Shown: positions 1-62,600 of the stretch, piece after piece
Layout of the letters: each line of letters starts with the position of its first letter
Numbering within the stretch: the first letter of the stretch is position 1
DNA from: Lycocorax pyrrhopterus obiensis
Taxonomy: Eukaryota > Chordata > Aves > Passeriformes > Paradisaeidae
Direction: 5' to 3'
Assembly (NCBI GenBank): GCA_014706295.1
Contig: JACSVZ010000008.1
Location: 186,001-250,000, forward strand
Length of the DNA stretch: 64,000 bases
Notes under the pieces: model-generated
The model's database searches: none
What the model was told of the DNA's origin: nothing
Seen by the model: only the letters and a program-made list of their open reading frames with translations
Position numbers and translations under genes: made by a program

Positions 1-645
1 GCTCCTTAGACCCACACAGGAACACGATTGGCAAATAAACTTCACACTCATCGTGCTCACGTTTTGGAGGCTGTTTGGGAAGGACTATAGGACCTGAAGG
101 ATACTGGCCTTCACACCCCCACTTTCTCCTCAGCTAATTCCCAGATCTAAAACCTGCATCAGCTGAATTCCAGAGGAGGAAGGAGGGTGCTGCCCAGAAT
201 GTGCAGCCCAGTTCTTCCTGGGCACACTCACAGCCCAGCCAAGGCTTCTGCTTCTCACGTGATGAGACAGAATCCAGCAGGCTGGGATTTTGGAGAAGTG
301 GGTGATGTAACAAACATTCCTGCAAGTCCCTTGGAGCGGTTCTTGTGCAATGCAGGCTGTGCCCACAACCTTAAACAAAGTTTACCAAGTGACTGCACTT
401 GCAGTTCACTCCTTCAGCTTCCAGGATGGGCAAATGGGAGAAAGGAGTAAAGGGAAGCTTGAAACAGGGTTTGGAAAATGAGCAGACCCGACCCAGCTGC
501 CTACCAGGGCTGCTGGAGCTATAAATCCTCCTGGGCATGTTCTTAACGCTATTCCATATGGTTCAAAGCTGAAGTCTTTAAAATACTGTGAAAAGCAGAC
601 GGGTACCACGTGATAAAGTCAAACAAATGCCCACTGTGCACAAAC
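1..645 (-). other. DNAJB12 intron 2 (partial)
   Basis: This is non-coding intron between exon 2 and the J-domain exon outside the window. On neither strand do I see an exon with splice sites, a recognisable repeat or an RNA gene. Confidence 0.7.
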
Positions 646-820
646 CTCTTCACTGCATCCAGCTGGTCCTGAGTGTAACCCTTGGGGGCCTCCCCTCCAG
701 CCTCTCCGTTGGCTGACGGGAAATCGCCGCTCATTTTCCTGAACTGAGGGTTTGTGGACTCCCTGGATTGGGACTGGCCATTGGGCGACTGCTCGTTCTT
801 GTTGAGTGACTCGAGCAGAA
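646..820 (-). CDS. DNAJB12: DNAJB12 coding exon 2
   Basis: The exon is 175 nt. The acceptor is TCGTTTCAG and the donor is AAGAG|GTTTGT. The donor is weak because it lacks the usual purine-A-G at +3 to +5. The exon encodes a polar, low-complexity Ser/Asn/Gln/Pro linker followed by GYTQDQLDAVKR, the signature directly before the J domain. Compared with human, the linker is diverged, but the acidic/Gly part (ANGEAGGEAPKGYT) is nearly the same. The split Arg codon (AG|N) continues into an exon left of the window. Confidence 0.93.
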
Positions 821-3800
821 CTGAAACGAGAGAAAGAAAAACATAGAGAAGAAAGCACCAAGCTCAACCTGCCCTTCCAGCTCTCCCATGAAGAGACTCC
901 TCTTCATCTCTGCCACCGTTCCAAGACCCCCCCATCCTTCCTCAGGAAGACCCCCACCTTTCCTGCTGCTTCTCACCCGTGTGTGGGTGAGGGTGTGAGG
1001 GCTACTCCTGAAGACACTCTGCTTCTCCCAACACACACAACTTCCATAAAAACCCCAGGACCACCCAGACAGACAGCCCAGGAGCCACAGCAGATGAGTA
1101 AAGCAGCGCATGTCCCTGTCCTTTTTTCCCTTCCGTCTCTCCTTGACAGCGAAGCATGTCCAAATTTGTCCTCTAGCACATTATAAAGTGTATTATTCTT
1201 TATCTCCTGCCTTTGAGAGCCTACAGTGCTGGGGAAGTGATGTGACGATGCCACATCTTTAGAGAGCTTAGAAAAATAATTCTGTGGGCTGCCAATCCCA
1301 CGGGGACACTCCCCTTTTGGGGCCAGAACTGCAGCACTGATGGCTGCCAGCTCCTCACACGAGTCACACGGGCGCTTTGTTCTCCTGTCTCTACCTACGG
1401 ATTCACAGCAGCTGTGAGAACCATCTTCCCTCTCAATTGCTGATGTGAATAAATCCGCTTTCCCTTTTCTTTTCCTCCTTGCAAGGCTCAGGCACTGTCT
1501 TCCACCCTCTCCATCCAAGAGGGGACAAACACGCAGGCCTGGCCTAACCACACAGGTGACACAATGCAGGGAGACTCCAAGCATCTTTCCATCGTGCGTT
1601 TCCCTGGCAGCTGGATAGCACCATCTTTTAAAACTGTTTTTTAAACCAAGCATCAGACTGATTTCTTCACCCCCATTAAAAAAGAACAGGCACACATGCT
1701 ACACTGAAACCCAGCCAAGGGTATTTACGCAGGCCCCAGTATCCTGAGCTTGCAGTCCTTTATCCAGACCCTAGCACTGGGAAGGACGTTCCACCTCCTC
1801 CCACGGATTGCACATTGCAGACCTTGCACTATGGGGGCATCACCTTCTTTAGGCAAGTGCAAACAAAACTTGCAGGCCAAGAGATGAGCCAAGATATCCT
1901 ATCTGGCCCCAGAGCTTGGAGGGGCAAGAAAAATCCACTCGGTAATCCAAAAGCCAATACGGGATGAGGGATAAAAAGGACAGCGGGCTAAGGAGCAGTA
2001 ACTCACTGAATGAGCTTTTGGGCTTGGGGGCTTCACAAATTTAAAAACAATTTATTTTAGAAAAATAAATCCTTCCCTCCCTCACATTCACAACCCTCCA
2101 GTGCTCACTGAATTATAGTCTTGGGTTTTGCTCCTTCCAAACCTGGAGCAATCTGCCAGGTGATTTTAAATTTCACCTCACAAGGCTGTTGCCCCACCTA
2201 CCCTCCTTCCTGCTGCTTTGGGCTTAGTTCCCTACAGCTTACCAGGAGATTCTGATCCCAGAACAGTTTGGGTTGGAAGAGATCTCAAAGCCCATCCAGC
2301 TTCACCCCCTGCCATGGGCAGGGACACCTTCCTCTATCCTACGGTGCTCCAAGCCCCATCCAACCTGGCCTTGGGCACTGCCAGGGATCCAGGGGCAGCC
2401 ACAGCTTCTCTGGGCACCCTGTGCCAGGGCCTGCCCACCCTCCCAGGGAACAATTCCTTCCCAATATCCCATCCATCCCTGCCCTCTGGCACTGGGAAGC
2501 CATTTCCCCTTGTCCTGCCACTCCAGTTCCTGATGAAATCCCTCTCGAATTTTCTTGTAGCCCCTTCAGACCCTGGAAGGAGCTGTGAGCTCTCCACACA
2601 ACCTTCTCTCCTCCCGGCTGAGCAGCCCCAGCTCTCCCAGCCTGGCTCCATAGGGGAGGTGCTCCAGTCCCCTCAGCAACTCAGTGACCTCCTCTGGCCT
2701 CTCTCCAGCAGCTCCAGGTCCTCCCTGTGCTGGGCCCCAGGGCTGGGGCAGCTCTGCAGGTGGGTCTCACCTGAGTGGGGCAGAGAGGCAGAATTCCCCC
2801 CTTCCCTGCCCAAAGTGCACTTCCCAAACCCAACCACGGAAACCCACAGATGGCCACGGGTCAGTCCCATTCTGCCCTACAGCCCCAGCCCTGGTGCTTT
2901 TTGCATCCCGCGTGCAGCCCCAGCACAGCACAAATTCAGGGATTACTGAAAGCAGAGAGTGCAGAATTCGGTTTCAGTTCTGCCAACTCAGTTCCTCCCC
3001 AGCACGTGCCATGGAGCACTTTTCCTCCCTTATTAGCCAACATTTGCCCAACTTCCGATGAATTTTCCCCCTGCTCCCACTTAAAGGTGGCCAGCGTGTG
3101 ACTGTGTCTCTGCCAACGTGCCCTGACACAGATTTTTGCTGCAATCTCCTTGCAAAACCCTTCCCTGATCTGGAAAATCCCAGCCAGGGTCAGAGATTGC
3201 CGCCCTGGCTGCGCAAGGGCCGTGTCGCTGAGTGTTACCAAACCCCGCGTAACTCCCGGGAAAGAGACGTCCCAGGAACTCCACAGGGACTCAGTGACCA
3301 CCGAGGGATCTCTGGCAGCATTTCCCAACTCCAGCCCCAGCAGGACACCAAGCCAGGGGTCCTTGGATGAGAAACTTGGTTGGGTCTGGCCACAAATTAG
3401 CACGCTGTGTTTAACATTAACCCGCCCTGCTGCCCCTCCAGCCTTTGCTTTCCTCCAAAAGTCACTTTTCCTACCCAGTAATTTCACCAAAGTACAAATC
3501 CTGAAGGAAAGGGAGGGAAGGAAAACCACACCACGTGCACAACACGAAGGGGGAAGAGGCCTGGTGCAACCAAAAAGAGGATTACAGGAAGCCTTGGGAC
3601 AAACAAGCCGCAAAGCTCAGCCAAAGAATGAGCCAACTCAGATGAGGTCAAAGCGAAAAAAAATTAAACCTACAGCCCTTTGCATAAAATTCTGCAATGT
3701 AAGAACGTGCAGGGAAAGAATTGTGTTTGGCTGCTTTCACAAACCACATCCCATATTAACTAAAGCTTCCAGGAAATTAGAAAAAAATTCATAAACCTGG

Positions 3801-5075
3801 CAGAAAGTCTTCAAGGAGGATTATTTTGTTACACGTGTGAGAGTGTGAGCTCAGCCATGGCCTGGCTGTCTGCTGGAGGGGGAATAGGGAGAGGAGGAAT
3901 ACGATGAAAACAGGAGGGACAGGAAGAGGAGAGGGAGAGGAGGAGGAATGGGAGGAGGAAAGGAGGAGGAACAAGAGAAGGAGAGGACGAATAAGAGAAA
4001 GAGATGAGGAGGAATAGGAGGAATAGAGAAATAGGAGGAGAGAAGGAATACGAGGAGGAATGCAGGAACAGGAAGGAGAGGAATAGGAGAGGGAGGGGAG
4101 GAATGGGAGGAGGAGAGGAACAGGAATAAGAGGAGGAGAAAAACAGGAGGAGGAGAGGAATAGGAGAGAAACAGGCGGAGGAGGAGGAAAGGAACAGAAG
4201 GAGGAGAGGGACAGAAACAGGAGGAAAGGAATAGGAACAGGAGGAGAGGAAGAGGAGGAACAGGAAACGAGGAATAGGAGAGGGAAAGGTGGAATATAAG
4301 GAGATTAACAAGAGGAGAGGAAGAGGAAGAATAGGAAAGGAGGAATAGGAGAAGGAAAGGTGGAATATAAGAAGATTAACAGGAGAAGGAGAAGAGGAGG
4401 AAAAGGAGAGTAACAGGAATAGGAGAAGAGGAATACGAGGAAAAGGAAAGGAGGAATAGGAGGAGGAGAAGGGCTTTTCGCAGCCCTCCGAGAACTTCTC
4501 ACTCGCCTTGCCAAGCTCCTTCCCTCCCCTCAGCGCTGCTCCACCAGCAGCGGGTGTTGTGCCCTCAGCTCAAGAGTCCCGCAGCAGCGCGGAGCCGGGG
4601 AGCCGGTCCCCCTTCCCTTCCCGGCCCCCTCCTCACTGGGGCCGACGGCACCCGATGCCAGCCCGTCGGTACCCGGCCCCAGGCGGTACCCGGGCTCCGG
4701 GGATACCCGGTCCCAGGCGGTACCCGGCCCCAGGCGGTACCCGGGCTCCAGGGATACCCGGTCCCAGGCGGCACCGCAGCCCGAGACCCCACGGCACCCC
4801 CCGGGACCTCCGAGGAACTCGCTTTCCCGGCGTGCCCCGCGCGCACTGCGCAGGCGCGGTGAGGGTGAGAGGTCAGGCTGGCGGCGGCCGCTCAGGCCGC
4901 GCTCCCCCAGGCCCCCCGCCGCGCCCCCGGCCCGGCGCTCACCGCGGACCCGCTGCGAGGGGTACAAGCGCTGCGCCTTCTCCAGGAAGCGGCGGGCCTT
5001 GTCGGGCTGGTTGGCCTTGGCGGCGGCCAGCGCAATACCGATGCACCGCTCCGCCTCGTCCCGGTTCGACTCCAT
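646..5075 (-). CDS. DNAJB12: DNAJB12, 5' part of gene (two coding exons; continues beyond position 1)
   Basis: This is the amino-terminal part of DNAJB12, a tail-type ER-membrane Hsp40. From family knowledge, it presents a cytosolic J domain to Hsc70 and helps ER-associated degradation of membrane proteins with RNF5/RMA1. What is visible is coding exon 1 (5075-4943) and coding exon 2 (820-646), which join in phase 1 to give 102 complete residues. The start MESN..DEAERC, the helical motif KARRFLEKAQRLYPS and the later GYTQDQLDAVKR are diagnostic of DNAJB12 just ahead of the J domain. The J domain with its HPD motif is not in the window. The close paralogue DNAJB14 also begins MESN, but the SANGEAGGEAPKGYT segment matches DNAJB12. 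The neighbouring MICU1 gene, in the same orientation, agrees with mammalian gene order. No frameshift or stop was seen. Confidence 0.95.
2252..2935 (-). mobile_element. CR1 LINE fragment (5'-truncated, reverse orientation)
   Basis: The left end is the CR1 3' end read in reverse (AACAGTTTGGGTTGGAAGAG, then the conserved CCATGGGCAGGGACACCTTCC block). It runs through the usual 3' UTR into degenerate ORF2-terminal sequence (CTCCAGCAGCTCCAGGTCCT). It is one of the longer copies in the window. The right boundary is uncertain. Confidence 0.85.
3876..4473 (+). repeat. Polypurine (GGA/GGAATA) low-complexity tract, ~600 bp
   Basis: The plus strand is almost entirely A and G (GGAGGA, GGAATAGGA, AGAGGA units), with pyrimidines mainly as the T of AATA. 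A longer internal duplication is visible: 4269-4310 recurs at 4340-4381 with about 40 of 42 positions identical, an offset of 71 bp. The coding strand of DNAJB12 is therefore polypyrimidine here. Such mirror-like homopurine tracts can form triplex DNA. The tract abuts the CpG island. Confidence 0.9.
4668..4769 (+). repeat. 17-bp tandem array with 51-bp higher-order period
   Basis: Six 17-bp units sit head to tail (4668, 4685, 4702, 4719, 4736, 4753), each built on GGTACCCGG or GATACCCGG. Units 1-3 are repeated as units 4-6 with a single change, so a three-unit 51-bp block was duplicated. It lies in DNAJB12 intron 1, within the CpG island. Confidence 0.92.
4847..4858. promoter_or_regulatory. 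NRF1-like site TGCGCAGGCGCG
   Basis: This is one base from the NRF1 consensus (YGCGCAYGCGCR), at the 5' end of DNAJB12 intron 1 within the CpG island. It is a motif match only; such motifs also arise by chance in GC-rich sequence. Confidence 0.35.
4943..5075 (-). CDS. DNAJB12: DNAJB12 coding exon 1 (start codon exon)
   Basis: The exon holds 44 codons plus one base and ends at a consensus donor (CCGCG|GTGAGC) inside the CpG island. The ATG at 5075-5073 has an ideal Kozak context (GCCGCCGCCATGG), and the protein start matches the family, which fixes the choice of start. The segment is an amphipathic, Ala/Lys/Arg-rich helical hairpin resembling a TPR or MIT-like unit (EAERC..AL.AAKANQPDKARRFLEKAQRLYP) that precedes the J domain in DNAJB12/B14. 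Confidence 0.95.
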
Positions 5076-5128
5076 GGCGGCGGCGGCCGGGCGGGGGGGG
5101 CGGAGAGGCGGGGCCGGGCGCGGGCTGA

Positions 5129-5136
5129 TGACGTCA
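5129..5136. promoter_or_regulatory. Perfect CRE palindrome TGACGTCA
   Basis: The full 8-bp CREB/ATF palindrome lies 54 bp upstream of the DNAJB12 ATG, next to GC boxes. Proximal position and palindromic completeness suggest it is functional. That DNAJB12 responds to cAMP or ATF factors in this species is inference. Confidence 0.6.
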
Positions 5137-5715
5137 CCGAGCCCTGCCCTCAGCGGGGCGGTGCCAGTGGAGCTGCTCGGGGAGCCGGGACGGGACAGGG
5201 AGCGAGCGGGGTTTTGGGAGCGTCCCGTGCAGGGGACGCCAAAGGGCACCCCAGCGTTCTGCTGCCGGAGGGGGCTCAATAGAGAAGGATTAACCCCTCC
5301 AGGAATTCCCTCAGGTTAGAGTCCTCCTCCTTATCGAGCTTCCTGCCTTTGAAACAGGTCCTGGCCGCAGCGACCGGGCCCGGGAGGGGCTGAAGGAAGG
5401 AGCGCTCCGGAGGGCTGAGGCTGCTCGGGGCTGCTTCACATTCAGCCGCACGAGGGACGGCGGGAACAGCCTTCGTTCCCAACGAGAGAATTCAGAGACG
5501 GGACAGCTCCCTGGAGGCTGCCATGGGGAGCAGGCAGGAGACAGGGGAGAACAGCTGCAGCCAGGAAGGGCCAAACCTGCCCTCCCACAGTAGTCTGTGG
5601 GGTGTGACAGCACAGGGAGCCAAACCACCCCAAAGGAGTAGGCTCTGGTTGGGAAACGAGTGGGGGGAGGAAGATGACTCTAGCTGGAGTGATCAGGATC
5701 AATATCCCCGTATGA

Positions 5716-6207
5716 ACCACGGAATCCTACAATGGTTTGGGTGGGAAGGGACCCTAAATCCCACCCAGTGCCACCCCTGCCGTGGCAGGGACACCTCCCA
5801 CTATCCCAGCTTGCCCCAAGCCCCAATGTCCAACCTGGCCTTGGACACTGCCAGGGATCCAGGGGCAGCCCCAGCTTCTCTGGGCACCCTGTGCCAGGGC
5901 CTGCCCACCCTCCCAGGGAACAATTCCTTCCCAATATCCCATCCATCCCTGCCCTCTGGCACTGGGAAGCCATTTCCCCTTGTCCTGGCACTCAAGGCCC
6001 TTGTAAATATTCCCTTTCCATGTTTCTTGTCACCTCCTTCAGGCACTGGAAGGCCATAGTTAGGTCACCCTGGAGTTTCTCTCCAGGCTGAACAACCCCA
6101 GCTCTCCCAGCCTTTCCTCCCAGCAGAGCTGCTCCATCCCTCTGATCATCTTGGTGGTCTCCTCTGGACCTGCTCCAGCAGCTCCATGTCCTTCCTGTGC
6201 TGGGGAA
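5716..6207 (-). mobile_element. CR1 LINE fragment (reverse orientation)
   Basis: It begins with the reversed CR1 3' end (ACAATGGTTTGGGTGGGAAG) and carries the CTGTGCCAGGGCCTGCCCAC and TGGCACTGGGAAGCC blocks almost identical to the copy at 2252. It ends in the CTCCAGCAGCTCCATGTCCT block. It lies between MICU1 and the DNAJB12 promoter. Confidence 0.88.
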
Positions 6208-6990
6208 GGAAAGTATTCTAGGAGTGATTTATCCCCTTTGTTTTTCCAGCTCTGGAAAGTCACAGGTTTTTTTCCCTCACCTTCCAAAACGCCCCATCTT
6301 CAGTGGCCCAGCCCCAGCCTTGGGTGAAGACCTGGAGCAATGCAGAGACGGAGCCAGGTTGTTGTGAGCAACATCTTTACATGATATTTTACAGAGGACA
6401 GCACCTGGCAACCAACGCCTGTCAGCCCCTTCCCAGGACACGTCCCCATGGAGAGGGCTCTCTGTTTAGGAAATTAATTAGGGAGCTCCTGCAGCAGGAT
6501 GCTTGTGCACGGCAGGAAGGGCAGGAGAGCCAGGTGCTCCACTGCTTTTAGCTGCTCTTCCCCGGAGGCAGCACCTCTGCCCTCCTGCAGCAGGTGCAGC
6601 ACGGAGCTTTTGGCTGGCTGAAATCCTGGTGTGGGATCCAGGAACTCCAGGAATCACACGGCTTTTCTGAGGAGCAGTCTGAGACTCAAAACAACCCCCA
6701 TGCCATTTCTTCATAGCATTAAATAAAGGTGATTTTGGGCCCAGCTCTCGAGCAGGGCACATCACGCTGCGGAGGTGGTGGCAGTAGGAGTCCTTTCCTT
6801 GTTCCTGAGAGAGAGGAATATTAAGGAGCCAGCAGCAAGCAAATACAACAGGCGTGGATTTCTAACTCGGATTTACAAAACCCTCCTGTTACAGACAGCC
6901 TGGGCTCTCCAGAGCCTGGTGCCACCCCGCCGGTGCCCATGGGCTGTGTCAGGGCTGAGCCAGGGAATGGGGGTGCTCCTTCCCGACCCC

Positions 6991-59637
<52,647 letters not shown>

Positions 59638-62600
59638 CTGGAAGAGAAGAAAAAAATACTTACAAAAAAGAAAGCTTTTATGGCGTAAAAATGACTATTT
59701 CTTGTGTTTTCTGTTTGAGAGGACTGGAAAGTAAAACGCACAGTCTGAGTAACATCTGTAGAAACTGTAAGGACAGGAGGAAAAATTTATTTGGTTTTGT
59801 ACATTTTGTACTTCGTATTTTGAACACAAAAACCCACCAAACTCATGGAATCAGAGAAAAAAACCTCCTCCTACAGCAGGGCCAGCAAGAGCCTCCCCAA
59901 AGCAGATCCCTGCACTATTACCAGGCAAACATTTCACCTGTGACTCATGGTGGTTCTATTAACACCTTTTGAACGGCTCACAAATGGGAAAACAAAGACT
60001 TGTTCCCATAGTTAATTGGGATATCCCCAAACAAATCCAAAGCTTGTTCATATTTGAGTATAAAATAAATAGATTTTTAAAGGAGGTAAGTTGTAGATGC
60101 ATTTGTAAGAAGTGGAGTTCTTTAGCTGGATGGGAGAAAGGCAGGGAGAGGGATTATTTATACCAATAAAGTCTCTCAGACCTTCACAAAATGCTTATTT
60201 TATGTTGAAGAGGGGGAAAAAAATCTCCCAGCCTTAGCTGAGTTAAGGCACAAAGCTCTCATCTAACCCACAGTGCCCAGCAGGCTGCATCTAACACCGG
60301 TGACTGCACGTATAAGCAAGATGACAAAAAAAAGCAGGAAGATTAATTATCTGAGCTTTGCAATCCAAAGTCAGGAAGATGCATCCTGAGAAGAGATTAA
60401 GCAGAACTCAAGCCGAGCATTTCCAGTAAAACTCGGGAGAGCACAGGCTGATTTTTGGTGCTCTGAGGAATAAAACCCCTCTGCAGAGCGACGTCCTGTG
60501 CATTTTCTGCCACTGTTTATGGTAATTAGCACATCCTCATTTCAATTTAAATTAGAAAATAAGATGGAAAAACTAAAATAAAGCCTTCCCCATGCCTGCT
60601 GCGTCACCTGCTTTTGAAAGCGGCTAATGAAACCCTTCCTGTCTACTGGAAAGGTTCATGGTATTGTGCAGAAAATGGAATTATTCATTGCTCCAGGGTG
60701 ACCCCCTCGCCCTTTGTGACCCAAAGCAGCTACAACTCCAATTTCAAAGGTCAAGGCAATTGTTGCAGGGCTTTCTGCACTTTTGAATATCCCAGCCAGA
60801 AAGCACCATCTCAATATTTCGTGGGCCTGATAACAATGCAAACTGCATATTCATACACATTTTCAGACTTCGGAATTTTGTCCTCCTCCGAGCTGTGGGT
60901 ATAAATGCAGTAAGTATGGGTGCATTTAGAGGCAGGATTTGTCTGATAAATGTGATTATTTTACTACAGACACTTTATGTGGTTGGAGCTCACCCTGACC
61001 CTCCATCTGGATGGTGACTTAAGCTGAGCTTATGTCCATGTGTCATAATAAAGTCATTTCTCAGGAGCACCTCCTTTTCCCATGCCAGGAAATGCTGCTA
61101 AAAGACACAACCCTGACAGCCTGACATTATACATGTACTCATGGAAAGCCAAAAAAAGGCCATGGGTTAAAAATAGCAAGTGAAAGTATGTCTTAATGGC
61201 ACCCCCTGCAACTGGACACTGGGAAAGCAAACAGGTTTCAGTAGAGAGCCAAAATGAATGGATGCTTGTCTAGATGAACGGCAATGAAAGATGAGCTGAT
61301 AACTGTCATTTTATATATATAAAATACCACATATATTTCTAAATAATTGTAATAAATATTTATGCAATAAATAAATATGCAAATAATGGCCCCTGGGCTG
61401 TCTCTGCACTGGGGTGGCCACAGGCCCAGGGCAGGGCCTGTCCCCTGTGCTGGCCCTGCTGAGGGACCTCGAGGGCTGTGTCCAGTTCTGGGCCCTCCCG
61501 GACAGAGAGCCCTGGAGGGGCTGGAGCGTGTCCAGGGCAGGGAACGGAGCTGGGAAGGGGCTGGAGCCCCAGGAGCGGCTGAGGGAGCTGGGAAAGGGGC
61601 TCAGCCTGGAGCAAAGGAGGCTCAGGGGGGACCTTGTGGCTCTGCACAAGTCCCTGACAGGAGGGGGCAGCCGGGGGGGGTCGGGCTCTGCTCCCAGGGA
61701 ACAGGGACAGGACAAGGGGAAACGGCCTCAGGCTGGGCCAGGGGAGGTTTAGATTGGATATTAGGAAAATTCCTTCACCAAAAGGGTGGTCAAGAACTGA
61801 CACAGCTGCCCAGGGCTGTGGTGGAGTCCCCATTCCTGGAGGGATTTAAAAGCCCTGTGGATGTGGCACTTGGGGACATGGTTTAGTGGTGGCCTTGGCA
61901 GTGCTGGGCCAATGGCTGAACTCAATGTTAAACTCTTTTCCAGCCCTGATGATTCCACAATTCTACTGCACACACAAGCACATTGGCTCCCACCAGAGTT
62001 TTATGGTCACCCTCCCAGCCATGCACAACAATGTCCCCTCTCCTCCGCTGCATTAATTAAGCTGCACACTTAAACTCCTCTGTGAAATTCCTCTTACATA
62101 GGTCCTGAGAGAAGAAGCCAATTCAAAAGCTGAAAAGGGGCATTTATGTTCAAGGCATACACTTTTACTCTATACATTTTCCTTTTCCCAGTACAGTTTG
62201 TTTTCTTTTTTAAGGACTTAGCTGCCTGTTTTTCCACAAGCCTTTAAACCTGACAAAAGGAAACCAACAAAGAGGGTCTGTTACCTGATGCCTGGGGTCT
62301 GTCTTTAAATTACATAAAAAACCCCAAGAGGCTTTTCCTCCAAGATGCTACAATAGGAATTCAGCATTTGTGCAGCTGGAGAGCCAATGGAAATGCTGCA
62401 TGGATGAGGACAATCACAGCTGAACAAGGGGAGGGAAGAATGTGAGTTATTAGAACTCTGTTTCAAAAGGCAGAGTGCTATGTTAAAGGCACCACAGGAT
62501 TGTCTCTAAGTGCCACACTCCCAAGACAAACAGTCCCTGGCTGGGCTATTGCTGCCGAGCTGCAGGAACACAGGCTAATAGGCATGTTTCGCCAGGAACA

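Larger units (their letters stand above)
821..4942 (-). other. DNAJB12 intron 1
   Basis: This intron of about 4.1 kb contains, from left to right: unremarkable sequence (821-2250), a CR1 LINE fragment (about 2252-2935), more unique sequence (2936-3875), the polypurine tract (3876-4473), and the downstream half of the CpG island with a 17-bp tandem array. ORFs of up to 240 codons here are by-products of CR1, purine-rich or GC-rich composition. Confidence 0.8.
4490..5470. promoter_or_regulatory. CpG island / DNAJB12 promoter
   Basis: This segment of about 1 kb is very GC- and CpG-rich and is centred on DNAJB12 exon 1, in contrast to the AT-richer flanks. It contains GC boxes (GGGGCGG and GAGGCGGGGCC around 5098-5116) and no TATA box upstream of the ATG, as in housekeeping promoters. 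Transcription probably starts between about 5080 and 5160 on the minus strand. No gene is evident diverging on the plus strand. Confidence 0.85.
5076..6990. other. MICU1-DNAJB12 intergenic segment with MICU1 3' UTR
   Basis: About 1.9 kb separates the MICU1 stop codon (6991) from the DNAJB12 ATG (5075), both genes on the minus strand. The right part (about 6250-6990) should contain the MICU1 3' UTR. I find no AATAAA or ATTAAA on the minus strand there; GATAAA near 6229 and the TGTAAA-rich stretch around 6370-6390 are weak candidates. The left part is the CpG island, and the middle is a CR1 copy. Confidence 0.65.

Noticed and set aside
973..1695. 240-codon minus-strand ORF in DNAJB12 intron 1
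   Set aside because: No recognisable domain, low-similarity composition and no splice or promoter context; treated as chance.
2218..2949. 243-codon plus-strand ORF
   Set aside because: It is translated from a reverse-oriented CR1 3' region, with Pro/Ser-rich content and no coding signature.
3829..4311. 160-codon Ser/Pro/Leu-rich minus-strand ORF
   Set aside because: By-product of the homopurine repeat tract; low complexity and no start context or splice support.
4508..5128. 206-codon plus-strand ORF in the CpG island
   Set aside because: GC-rich composition and the tandem repeat keep it open; it runs antisense to DNAJB12 exon 1 and has no family resemblance.
59656..59663. Strong donor-like GTAAGTAT on the minus strand just upstream of a MICU1 exon
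   Set aside because: It lies in the acceptor region of that exon and no exon ends there; likely a pseudo-donor.
61377..61886. 169-codon plus-strand ORF
   Set aside because: Decayed CR1 ORF2 end and 3' UTR; no reverse-transcriptase or endonuclease motif.
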